NCBI GenBank assembly: GCA_025506515.1
Contig: CM046456.1
Coordinates: 69,130,531-69,194,530 of the forward strand
DNA: 64,000 bases
From: Flaveria trinervia
Lineage: Eukaryota > Streptophyta > Magnoliopsida > Asterales > Asteraceae
Direction of reading: 5' to 3'
Shown: in pieces, positions 47,951 through 58,629 of the stretch
Numbering within the stretch: position 1 is the first letter of the stretch
Layout of the letters: each line of letters begins with the position of its first letter
Position numbers and translations under genes: made by a program
Notes under the pieces: model-generated
Database searches by the model: none
Seen by the model: the letters and a program-made list of their open reading frames with translations, nothing else
What the model was told of the DNA's origin: nothing

Positions 47951-48077
47951 GTAGCTACCGGGCCGAAGTCAATAAATGAACAGCTAAACGTATGCCACGG
48001 TACTAGGAGTAACCATCAGTCTTAGCTACTGGGCTGAAGTCAATAAATGAACAGCTAAATGTATGCCACAGTACTAG
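47951..48077. repeat. Two-copy block in the Gypsy 3 LTR
   Basis: Two near-identical units of about 56 bp (TAGCTACYGGGCYGAAGTCA to CACRGTACTAGG), about 70 bp apart, separated by AGTAACCATCAGT. Confidence 0.85.
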
Positions 48078-48484
48078 GGTGAGCGGTAGAGGTTCTACAT
48101 TAAGGGTCAATCACAAAGAAGGACCCGTTTATCGATGCATGCAAGACGTTCCATTCGTTCATTAATGCATGCATTCAACATCGTGTTCCTTTTTCATTAT
48201 CTTTCACTTTACGTTACATAATACTTTCATACATTCATCATACGTAAAGCCATGGGAAGACATGCATACATCACAATAAGGAACATAACATACACTCATG
48301 CATCATCATATATTGCATCATACATTTATAACATACATCATGCATAATCATGCAACATCATCAACATCATACATGCCCACATAACATCTAGGACCTTAAA
48401 AGTCCATATTCCTAACCCTCGGGAACCACCCAAGTCAAGGCTTACATCTCCACCTTTCCTTCAAAACCTGATGTTATTCTAAGT

Positions 48485-48905
48485 GTTCATCCGCATTGGT
48501 TACTGTTCATCCGCATTTGTCTAATACTCATCCGCATTTGCCAACACTTAGGCAAAATGCTCATCCGCATTGGCTTATTTGTTCATCCGCATTGGCTATA
48601 CTTAGCCAAATGCTCATCCGCATTGGTACAGTCATCCACATTGACTTACTTTGTTCATCCGCATTGGCTATACTTAGCCAAATGCTCATCCGCATTGGTA
48701 CAGTCATCCGCATTGACTTACTTTGTTCATCCGCATTGGCTATACTTAGCCAAATGCTCATCCGCATTGGTACAGTCATCCCCATTGGGTTGCCGCATTT
48801 GTCCAGACTTAGTCAAATGCTCATCTGCATTGACTCTTCCCATCCGCATTGGTCCGGACTTGGTCAAATGCTCACCCGCATTGACTATTACTCATCCGCA
48901 TTGGT
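48485..48905. repeat. TCATCCGCATTGG array in the Gypsy 3 LTR
   Basis: About 20 copies of TCATCCGCATTGG or variants, partly organised in ~65-bp higher-order units (GGCTATACTTAGCCAAATGC between copies, three times in 48590-48760). Open frames on both strands across it are repeat artefacts. Confidence 0.9.
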
Positions 48906-49639
48906 TTCTAACACAGGCCAATTTTTGAACTTAACCCAATCGGAACTGAAACTGCAGAATCATACTATAACCACTATTTTCATGCTCTAAGCTTAGATCT
49001 TACCTTATAAGCCCTCGGATTCAACATATAACAAGAACATGAACACACATAACATCATAACATCGTCAAACACGCATGAAAAACATACGGGTCCGAGACC
49101 CAGATTAGTAAAACATATAGATTTGTATTTCCAGCCCCAAAATCGTTGAAAACATGTAAATGAGGGGTTCTAGAACTCACCTTAACAGCTCTTGAGCAGG
49201 ACTTCTTCCAACTCGTCTGAATTTGAGTTCAACCGCCTAAAAACTCACTAAAACACACACCCGAACACGGGCAAACACATATAAGCACACAAACGAGATA
49301 AGGCCAGCTTCAAACACTTAAAATTTCGGGTTTCTTACCTTGAATTCACTTCTTCAGCCCTGTTTCCTCCAAAATCCGAATTCTGCACTTTCTTTCTCTA
49401 GAATTCTGCCGAATTGAGAGTTGTGGGAAAGTAGTGGGCGGCCATGCCCACTTCACACCAACTTTTCAACCCTTTTTGTCCTTTTGGCACTTTTTACCCT
49501 TCAACTTGGGTAAAATATCTTTTCCCCCTTTTTCTTCACTTTATTCTCTCTTTATTTAAATAATGAAAGATCCGGGTGTTAGAAGTCCACCCCCCTTAAA
49601 TAGGTTTCGTCCCCGAAACCTGTTATTCCTTAAACAAAC

Positions 49640-51385
49640 GTGGATAATGCTGTCTCATCTCATCTTCAGTCTCCTACGTTGACTCGGATCCCTTCCTGTG
49701 CTTCCACTATACACGCACAAGAGGAACCACCTTATTTCTCAATTTCTTTTCTTTTCGGTCAATGATCGCCTGGTTGCTCTACATAGTTGAGCCGTTCGTC
49801 TACCTCGATGTCTTCCGGTGGAACAATCATATCTTCATCCGCCAAACACTTTCTTAAGTGAGATACATGGAATGTTGGGTGAATTACACTTAACTCATCT
49901 GGCAGTTCCAGTTTATAAGCCACCTCTCCTACTCGAGCAGTGATTCGGAAAGGGCCTATATACCTGGGGCTCAACTTGCCCCTCTTTCTGAACCTTATAA
50001 TACCTTTCCACGGCGAGACCTTCAACATAACCCGGTCACCCACCTGGAACTCAATTGGTCTGCGTCGTTTATCGGCATACGACTTCTCTCTATCTTTGGC
50101 TGCCTTCATGAAGACCTTGATCTTTTCGAGCTTTTCGGTCGTAGCTTCAATCACCTCGACGCTCCCTAATTCTTTTTGACCAATATCACCCCAACAAACG
50201 GGTGTTCTGCATCTCCTCCCGTATAGCATCTCATATGGTGGCATACCAATGCTGGCATGATAGCTGTTGTTGTATGAGAATTCGGCTAACGGTAAGTGGT
50301 CGTCCCAACATCCCCCAAAATCGATCACACATGCCCGGAGCATGTCTTCCAGTGTCTGAACGGTTCTTTCTGACTGACCATCGGTTTGGGGATGATAAGC
50401 CGTGCTAATATGTAACCTCGTCCCCATGGCATCATGAAATTTCTTCCAAAATTTGGATGTAAACCGAGTGTCACGATCAGATATAATAGACACCGGCACA
50501 CCATGACGAGTTACAATTTCCTTAACGAATAGGCCAGCCAACCTTTCAGACGAATATGTCTCGCGGATCGGCAGGAAGTGAGCACTCTTTGTCAGACGAT
50601 CAACAATCACCCATATGGCATCATACCCTTTTGGAGTACGCGGCAGCTTTGTAATGAAATCCATGGTGATATGCTCCCACTTCCACTCCGGTAAGTCTAG
50701 AGGTTGGATCTTCCCATACGGCTTTTGATGCTCAGCTTTCACCTGTAAGCAAGTGAGACATCTACTTACATACCCCACCACGTCACGCTTCATACCCGGC
50801 CACCAATAATCTTTCTTCATGTCTTGATACATTTTTGTGGCACTGGATGAATGGAGTATCGAGTCTTATGGGCCTCATCCATGATCTTTGCCCGTAGATC
50901 CCCGAACAAGGAATCCACACTCGCCTAAATCGGGTTAACACCCAGCGTATTCTCACCCAATCCTCAACTAGACCTCTCATTCTTTCGGAGTTAAGACGAT
51001 CTTCTTTCAGTGCCTCATCTTGAAACTCTTGACTTGCTTCATTACATCGGAGGTCATGATTAGTTGATAGGCTTTCACCCGAATCGGCTCGGGTCTTTCC
51101 TTTCGACTAAGGGCGTCAGCCACCACATTGGCTTGCCCGGATGATAGTGGATCTCGCAGTCGTAATCCTTTATAAGCTCCAACCACCGTCGCTGCCTCAT
51201 ATTCAGATCTTTTTGCTCGAAGAAGTACTTCAAGCTCTTGTGGTCGGTGTAAATGGTACACTGGTTCCATAAAGATAGTGCCTCCAGATTTTTAATGCAA
51301 AGACCACGGCTGCTAGCTCCAAATCATGAGTAGGATAATTGGCCTCATGAACCTTCAGCTATCGGGATGCATAAGCTATAACTTT
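49640..51385 (-). pseudogene. Gypsy 3 pol: RNase H end, integrase, chromodomain-like tail
   Basis: On the minus strand, the RNase H end and NVVADALSRKERP lie at 51270-51007. A degraded spacer follows, then a 357-codon open integrase (50832-49759): CLTCLQVKAEH, MDFITKLP, ISDRDTRF and DGQSERTVQ, all catalytic residues present, then VGDRVMLKVSPWKG and HVSHLRKC. Chromodomain-like remnants continue to about 49640. The 5' part of the element is cut at 51385 by the Copia 3 LTR. This is the best-preserved integrase of the family in the window. Confidence 0.92.
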
Positions 51386-52200
51386 TGTTAGGATCAGTGA
51401 TCTACGTTTGATTGATTAGAGAGTATAGCAGCGGAATTTAACAATGAATAGCCAATTCACAAGAACGAAAAGATATTCAATGTAAGACAAAAACGGTTAT
51501 AGATAGAGAGAATTCTGCAGATATATTTCACAATATACGCTTTCTGGTACGGAATGTCACACTTACAATTAGGTCGACACCTCTTATATAAGAGATGTGA
51601 CGTCTGCTGATGTCACTTGATAGTGACATCTAACAGAATTTATCACAAACTACTGATAGTTAACACAACTACTGAAGATGTCAAACAGCTGACATCTTCT
51701 TACAAAAATGCTAAGTGTTAACTATTATTACAACTACTAAAAAGAAACTACTGAAACAATAACAATTGAAGAGCATACTCTTCAGTTGTTTTACAAATAC
51801 TGAAACAAAGAAACTACTGAAAGGTAAACCATCACAACTACTGAAGAAGACCTCTTCAGCTGTTGTACAACGTCTGATACTTTGTCTTCAGCACTTGTGT
51901 CTTCAGACTTTGTCTTCAGCACTTATGTCTTCAGACTTTGTCTTCAGTACTTGTGTCTTCAGACTTTGTCTTCAGCACTTGTGTCTTCAGACTTTGTCTT
52001 CAGCACTTGTGTCTTCAGACTTTGTCTTCAGCACTTGTGTCTTCAGACTTTGTCTTCAGTACTTGTGTCTTCAGACTTTGTGTTTTCAGACTTTATAATC
52101 AGCTGTTGTCTTCAGCTGTTATGGTCTTCAGTAGTTGTTGTGATGTCTGTGGGACTTAAAGGTTTTTCTGATCCGGCTCATTGGTTCTTTTGGTCCAACA
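51386..52200 (-). mobile_element. Copia 3 3' LTR
   Basis: An 815-bp LTR in reverse (TGTTAGGATC to TTTGGTCCAACA), followed on the right by AACTCCCCCTGAACC, the complement of the polypurine tract. A palindromic core promoter CTCTTATATAAGAG lies at 51581-51594, next to TGACGTC. The family match is the LTR at 58630-59521 in the opposite orientation. The flanking pentamer is ACTTT; the other side is outside the window. Confidence 0.92.
51881..52090. repeat. 28-bp tandem repeat in the Copia 3 LTR
   Basis: About seven units of TTTGTCTTCAGCACTTGTGT followed by CTTCAGAC. The sister LTR in Copia 4 has a different, looser array with AACAGCTGAAGA units instead, so array content changes within one family. 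Confidence 0.9.
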
Positions 52201-52417
52201 AACTCCCCCTGAACCAATGCAGCCAAAACCTTTAACTTTATTGAGGTCCCACTTATTGTTGGCAGAATGGTTGGTCTTTTTCCTTCTTGATCAGTTGAGA
52301 AGATGACCCATATAAGCACTGGCCTGGAAATGAGTCTCTGAAGATTTGGTTGGCAATGTATGGATGGGAGCTCTGTATTGGGGATTTGGACACTGAGCTG
52401 TTCCCCCATCATGAGAC

Positions 52418-55400
52418 TCACTTCCCGTGTATAAGCCTGTAGGATTCTCTGGTGTATGCTCTGAGAAACATGATTTGTTCTTCCATGGTCAGGTTCTCGG
52501 CTTCACCATCAAACAATCCTTCTCGCCCATACAGCTCTGAGATGTACTTGGCCTGTTTACCATTTTTGAGCTCAACTGTTGTAATCTGTCGGTATGCAAA
52601 CTCATCAGGATGAGTCCCTTCAAGTAACAGACTGAGCTCATTTTGTTTGAAGTTCTCAAGCCTCTTGTAGACTAACCCCTTTTTAATAATTCTGTTCTCT
52701 AACATCTTTTGGGGTGGTTGTTTAGTCTCATAGGCCTTCTTGAAGTCTTCGACAATCTCCCAGGGTGATACTACAAGGACCACTGTGATCTCTTCATCTA
52801 CGATCCTTTTGACTTGGCCCTTGTATCTCGAAGGAATGTCTTTCTTTACAATCCTGTGAGCCACCCTAGGATCAGGCCATACTCTCACCTCTTCCTTCTG
52901 ATATTGAAATGTGTTGGCAAGAGTGTACAACCTCAGAGCTTCTTTCTTCATACTAATAATTGATGACGAAGCAGCATAAGTTTTGTCAATGCTTTTCAGC
53001 ATTTCATCATCATGAAGCTTTGGCTGCTGTTCTTCTTCAAACTTTACTCTCACAGCTTCCATCTGTGAGGTGGGAGTGATGGGCATGGGTTTGACTTTTG
53101 CCAATGTTAGAACTGCAGACAGAGGCAGCCTATCTTCTTCCACATCATCCTCTTCTTCTTCTTCTTCTAGCCTCAACACCCTTCTCTTCTTCTTCTTAGG
53201 TGCATCATCGGCTGTTGGTTTAGATGGTAAGGGAGTTGGTTTTGTGGGTTGTGGTTGTGGTTGTTTTGGAGAGGGAATGTTGACAGGCTGAGTTAGCATT
53301 TTAGAGGTGAGTGTTGCTTTTGAGTATTTGGCTAGCTCAGTCCTGCTCCCTACTCTGCTTCATTCAAAGCTTCAATAACAAGTCCTTTAGTATATGCTTC
53401 AGATGAACAGATCTTGGTGGTGATTGCCAAGATACTGTCCCTGGACCAAGCTTTGATTTCGATCATTGATCTTCCAAGATATTTTGCAATAAATCTAATC
53501 ATGATCTCAAGCCTTTCTCTTTCTAACACTTCATAACTCGCCCATCTATTCTGGATTTCTTCAATCTCTAATCGTCGAATCTCAGAGTCAAGTTTATCGG
53601 TGTCATGGCCTTGCCTAAACAGCTGATCAATGATGTTGTCCATTGATCTGCTGTGTTCAGCATCAGCCTCTTTTATCAGTAGCTCCAAGGCTTTCTCTTT
53701 TTCCTTCTCTTTATCAGTCTCCACATGCACCTCCAACTCCTTTTCCACTACTCTCCCTTCTGTTTCTTTCTCCTTTTCTTTCTCCTCTGTACTCCTCTTT
53801 CTTTTTCCTTTCACTGACTTAATCTCCCCCTTTTTGGTTGCATTGGTTGCAAGGGGTGATTGCCAGAAAGGTGTTTGCCCACAACCTCCTCTATCAAAGG
53901 GTGTATTACAGAGGAAAGCCTCTCATCAATGGCTTTAATCACGATGTCAGTGATTATGGGTGTGATGAGAGGGACTGAATTTTGAAGGACAGTAACTAGT
54001 TGCTCAGGAGGGTTCTGTTCCTGAGAAATAGTGCCAGAAGCAGAGGCAGGTGGCTTAGTTGTTGGGAGTGGCTCAGTGTTTGGGAGACCTTCAGATGAAG
54101 GTGCCATCTGTGAGGTGGTAGAGGCAGATGGTCTTTGTTCCTTAGAAGTTTTGGCAAGCAGCTCTTTGAGTCTGCTCACCTCCTCTTCCAGGATGGTGTT
54201 TTGGGCGATTACATCGTAAAAGAAGCCCAGGTCATCATCAGTAGATACTGAATGACCTGACCTCCTGATAGGATCAGGATGAACATGCACTGAGTGTAGC
54301 TCAGTTGTAGCATGTGCCCCTTTGTCTTGGAACTGGGGACTTCCTGCCTCAGGACTGTGTCCGTCATCAGCAGTTGCCTCTGGTAAGGTCTTAGTAATGG
54401 TACCAACTACAACCTGATCATATGCTGACGCAGGAGAAGTGGCAGCCTCACCAGAAGTTCCAATCTCCATTGCTACACTAGGAGAAGGAACATTGTAACC
54501 CCTATGCTGTGGGTTCTCAGCTACACTTGGTCCTCCCCCTCAATGGTAGAAGTGTTCCCAGTAGTAATTGGTATCTGGGGAGGGGGTGAGGAGTGCAACT
54601 GAGTCAGCACTTGTGCAACAAGCAATGTAGGACTTTGGGGGGCGGTTGCATGGGGGAGATGGGGTAAAAACAGTCTGCACCTCGGGAGGATGGTGCTCTT
54701 CAATGGCAATCTCCTCAAATGAGGAAGATCCCAGATTGGTGGGTACCCCTTCTGAGGTTGCTGCAGGCTCCTTTTGAGAGGAATCCTGAGCGGCTATGGC
54801 TGGAAGAGTCCTTATATCCACTAGGGGGTTATAACTAGTGGATATAGCCTGCGTTTGTGTTGCAGGGGCATCCTCAGGGGACTCATTTCCCTGAGTAGCC
54901 TTTTTGGTTTTCTTTTTAGTGGGTTTGGTGGGGACTTTTGATTTGGAGGTGGTGGCTATGGTTTCCAGCTGCGTGGGTTTGCGCAGCTTGGCAGCCATTT
55001 TGTGTGATTGGTCAGAGTTGTGCCGGGAGTATACTTCAGGCTAAACAGCCATAGCAGGGACTCCCAGGCCAACAAGTCCCTCAGCTTGAAGCTGGTTTGT
55101 AATTATGGCCATTATGAACCGCAGATATAATATCCAACGGTTAGCAGTTTGTTTTTGAGCCATATCCTTGAGCTCTGAAAATAGTATTTCTGAAAAATTT
55201 AAAGGTTGTTGCTCAAGAATGGAGTACATTACCTGCTGCCACCTTGTAGACATTTGATCCCAAGACGAAGTCTTAGGAGCCAAACAGACATTTACCATGT
55301 GAAATATGAGACGTTCAGCATCATGGAATGTTTCTTCAGTATGGTGGAGGCACTAAGGTTTCCCTGATATCCATGGTGGGCAAAGGATAAATCAGTTGTG

Positions 55401-55714
55401 CCCTTTGGATATCCAGCAGGAGAAGTGGCATCATCCAGGTGTAGAGTTTGACGAAGTATATCGGGAGTGATGACCACTTCGTGGTTGTTAATGACCGACC
55501 GGAGAGACGCTGTGTTGTTCTCCCCATTGGTGAGGGTGACGTTCATCCAAAACTGGTTAAGGGATTCGGCATGAAGGATTGGATTGAGAAGAAAGGCCGT
55601 TTTGTAGGGTGACTGGACCATAAGATCAATAGCATTATCGGACTTAGCCCAGAATGGCGATTTGGTGAGGTAAGCTACACAGTTGTGTCGCGGTTTTAGC
55701 TGCATGGACGCCAT
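52418..55714 (-). pseudogene. Copia 3 ORF3, large accessory protein downstream of pol
   Basis: MASMQLKPRHNCVAYL starts about 75 nt after a TATA box. The 3.3-kb reading region (about 1100 codons) is split by a frameshift near 55295, by short stops at about 55040 and 54540, and by one-base shifts in a G/A run near 53820 and near 53350. The N-terminal domain shows LNQFWMNV, ITPDILRQTLHLDD and FAHHGYQG. Then follow a Lys/Thr-rich segment (PTKKKTKKATQ), a Pro/Ser/Thr-rich linker, a coiled-coil-prone part, a Lys/Glu-rich part (KGKRKRSTEEKEKEKE), KKKKRRVLRLEEEEEE, and a C-terminal ~200-residue domain. No signal peptide or membrane helix. Near-intact length suggests recent activity. Confidence 0.75.
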
Positions 55715-56502
55715 TTATGAGAGAGAAGTTTTGGAGAGATGAACGTTAGGTTTGAAGAAGATGAGGCTCTGAAGGATTAGGTCAGGGATATTTATAGGGT
55801 ACGTGTTAGAAAACGACTGAAGGGTTTGGTGTTAGTCATCAGTAGTTTTAAACGACTGTTGACATGGTATTACCCTTTCAGACGTTGAAACAGCTGAAGT
55901 CTCTAATTTAGTCATCAGTATTATAAAACTACTGAAGACAGTTTTGACATCAGGTGATGAAACAACTGAGGACTTGGTGTTTGTCATTAGTAGTTGTGAA
56001 ACTACTGAAGACAGTGGTTTTGTCATCAGTTGTTGTAAACAACTGAAGACTTGGTGTTAGTCATCAGTAGTTATAAAACTACTGAAGACATGGTTTTGCT
56101 TCAGTTGTTTAGAATGAAACAACAGTTGTAGAAACAACTGAAGAGAAAGTTCTCTTCAGTAGTTTTCGTCAATTCATAGCCTTTCAGCTGTTTCATACTG
56201 TCCTCAACACTTATCAGACTTTGCATCTGCTTTTCAGGTGTTTCATAGGACGTCAGTACTTATCTGTTTGTACTGATTTCAGTAGTTGTAACTACATCAG
56301 TAGTTGTAACTACATCAGTGGTTTAGAACAGATTAAGTACTTCAGTACTTGTGAGGCATTTAGCCGTCAGTAGTTATAAAAACTACTGAAAGGTGAAAGA
56401 ACTCATTAGTACTTATATGTGACATGGTTACTAATGATCACCAGTACATTTTACTGAAATCATCAGTAGTGGTCACTTATTCTAGCTGCAGCATACCAAG
56501 CC
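55715..56502 (-). promoter_or_regulatory. Copia 3 ORF3 upstream region: TATA box and CAGTAGTT array
   Basis: On the minus strand CTATAAATATCC (55786-55797) lies about 75 nt before the ORF3 ATG. Between it and the RNase H stop are many copies of CAGTAGTTGTAA / AACTACTGAAGAC in both orientations. The same motifs are in the Copia 3 and Copia 4 LTRs. This looks like an LTR-type promoter module placed before ORF3. Confidence 0.6.
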
Positions 56503-57780
56503 TTAACACAAGGTTTTGGAAAGTAGACTATCCAAAGGCTTAGTAAAAATATCTGCAAGCTCATCAGCACTAGGCACAAACTTAGGATCAATCAGACCTT
56601 TTTCAAAACAATCCCGAATAAAGTGATGTCTGATCTCTATATGTTTGGTCCTAGAGTGCTGGACTGGATTTTTGACAATACACAGAGCTGAAGCACTATC
56701 CATTAATAATGGAGTCTTAGTCTCTGTAATGCCATAATCCACAAGTTGGTTCTGAAGCCAGAGTACCTGAGAAGTGCAACTTGCAGCAGCAATGTACTCG
56801 GCTTCAGCAGTTGATGTAGCAACAGATGTTTGTTTCTTACTCTGCCAAGAAATCAAACAGTTGCCTAGGAATTGACAACCACCAGAAGTTGACTTTCTAG
56901 TTAACTTGCACCCTGCATAGTCACTATCTGAAAAAGCAACTAATTTGCAAGAGTGTCCAGTGGAATACCATAAACCCAGAGATTGTGTACCTTGCAAATA
57001 TCTAAAGATTCTCTTGACTGCAATCAAATGAGACTCTTTAGGAGCAGCCTGAAATCTAGCACAAACACATGTAGCAACATAATATCTGGTCTAGAAGCTG
57101 TTAAATACATCAAGGACCCAATCATACATCTGTAAAGTGTTTCATCAACAGCTTTACCTTTCTGATCAGCATCCAGTTGTGTGGTGTTGCACATGGGAGT
57201 AGAACAGGGCTTACAGTTTTGTAAATCAAACTTATTCAAAAGATCTTTTGTATATTTTGACTGATGAATAAAGGTTCCATCAGCCTTTTGTTTAATTTGC
57301 AAGCCTAGAAAGAACTGTAATTCTCCCATTGCACTCATTTCAAACCTCTTTTTCATTAATGTTGTAAAATCATCACACAACTGGGGATCAGAGGATGCAA
57401 AAATGATATCATCAACATAAATCTGAACAAGTAGCTTAGGCTGATCCACCTTCTTAATAAACAAAGTTTTATCAATGGAGCCACTAGTGAAATTATTCTT
57501 AAGAAGAAAAGTGGAAAGTGTCTCATACCAGGCTCTAGGAGCTTGTTTCAACCCATAAAGAGCCTTATCAAGTTTATACACCCATTCAGGATGTTTATTA
57601 TCCTCAAAACCTAGTGGTTGACACACATAAACTTCTTCCTTTATTTTACCATATAAAAAGGCACTTTTGACATCCATTTGAAAAACTTTAAGATTGTGGA
57701 ATGCAGCATAGGCTAAAAACAATCTGATTGCCTCTACTTTGGCTACAGGGGCAAAGGTTTCATCATAGTCAATACTTCTT
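56503..57780 (-). pseudogene. Copia 3 reverse transcriptase and RNase H
   Basis: RT is open for 232 codons (57722-57024) with FQMDVKSAFLYGKIKEEVYV, ALYGLKQAPRAWYETLS and the catalytic IYVDDIIFASS. RNase H (57027-56503) has FSDSDYAGCKLTRKSTSGGC, the copia-type HSRTKHIEIRHH and DIFTKPLDSL. A single shift near 57024 separates them. Both sets of key residues are intact, so decay is slight. Upstream RT sequence (to about 57960) contains a shift near 57770. Confidence 0.9.
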
Positions 57781-58629
57781 CTTGTGAAAACCCCTGTACA
57801 ACCAATCTAGCCTTGTTCTTAACAATAAGCCCATTTTCATCAGTTTTATTCCTAAACACCCATTTAGTGCCTATTGCACACTTACCTGGGGAAGAGGAAC
57901 CAGTTCCCACACTTGCTGTTTCTTGAACTGAAGTAGCTCAAGCTGCATGGCTTCAACCCATCCATTGTCTCTCAAAGCAACATGGTAGTTCTTTGGCTCT
58001 AGCTGACTGATGAAGAGAGCATAGAAGCAGAAGTTAGACAATTGACTCTTGTTGAAACACCAGCATTGATATCACCAATAATCTGAGACATTGGGTGATT
58101 CTTCAGTTCTTGATAAACAATGAGATCTGTGCAAGTGTTTGTAGGACCTTCAGCAGCAGCAGATGTTGATGCAGACTCTTGAAACGAAGAATTAGATGGT
58201 AACCCAAAGATGTAGAGGAATCAGAGATCTCATCAGCATTTGTTGTGGATGGAACTGTTGAAGCTACAGGAACATCAAATTTAGCAGACATAGGCAGTTG
58301 GTCACTAAACTTGAATAGGTGAGTATTGATATCATCATCATCATCATCATCATCAATACCACCAGGTGGAAGACATGCTGCAGAAGATGATTTATCCACA
58401 GGATCTGCAACAGCTGGAGTTGATAAGGAACATATTGCAGTATGTCCAAATCAAACAACTCCACAGGGTTTTGTGGAATCTTGTCCATAGGAGATTCATT
58501 AAACTTCACATGCAAAGTCTCTTCAACTATCTTTGTTCTGCAGTTGAAGACTCTGTATACCTTGCAAGTTGATGAATAACCAACAAAATACCTTGCATCC
58601 ACCTTAGGATCAAATTTTTGGAGTTGATC
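57781..58629 (-). pseudogene. Copia 3 integrase C-terminus and linker, truncated
   Basis: Minus-strand text YFVGYSSTCKVYRVFNCRTK (58600-58540) is the integrase C-terminal region. A linker with an Asp run (ATC microsatellite, 58330-58352) follows, then the start of RT. It is cut at 58629 by the Copia 4 LTR. The same protein stretch occurs on the plus strand at 63670-64000 in Copia 4. Confidence 0.85.

Larger units (their letters stand above)
47445..49583 (-). mobile_element. Gypsy 3 3' LTR, complete
   Basis: A 2139-bp LTR of the gypsy-array family in reverse: it starts TGTAAGGCCCCGTTCCCGGG and ends CCGGGTGTTAGA (expected TTACA, one change). It contains a two-copy block (47951-48077) and an expanded TCATCCGCATTGG array (48485-48905). 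It is inserted in the coiled-coil part of Copia 2 ORF3. Confidence 0.9.

Noticed and set aside
48485..48905. CRISPR-like regular repeats
   Set aside because: The repeats are degenerate, spacers are themselves repeated, and the array lies inside a plant retrotransposon LTR.
51766..52235. Leu/Ser/Cys-rich open frames on the plus strand
   Set aside because: Translation of the 28-bp LTR tandem repeat in several frames; antisense to the Copia 3 LTR.
52418..55714. Envelope-like protein for Copia 3 ORF3
   Set aside because: No signal peptide or hydrophobic membrane segment is visible; the protein is highly charged and low-complexity.
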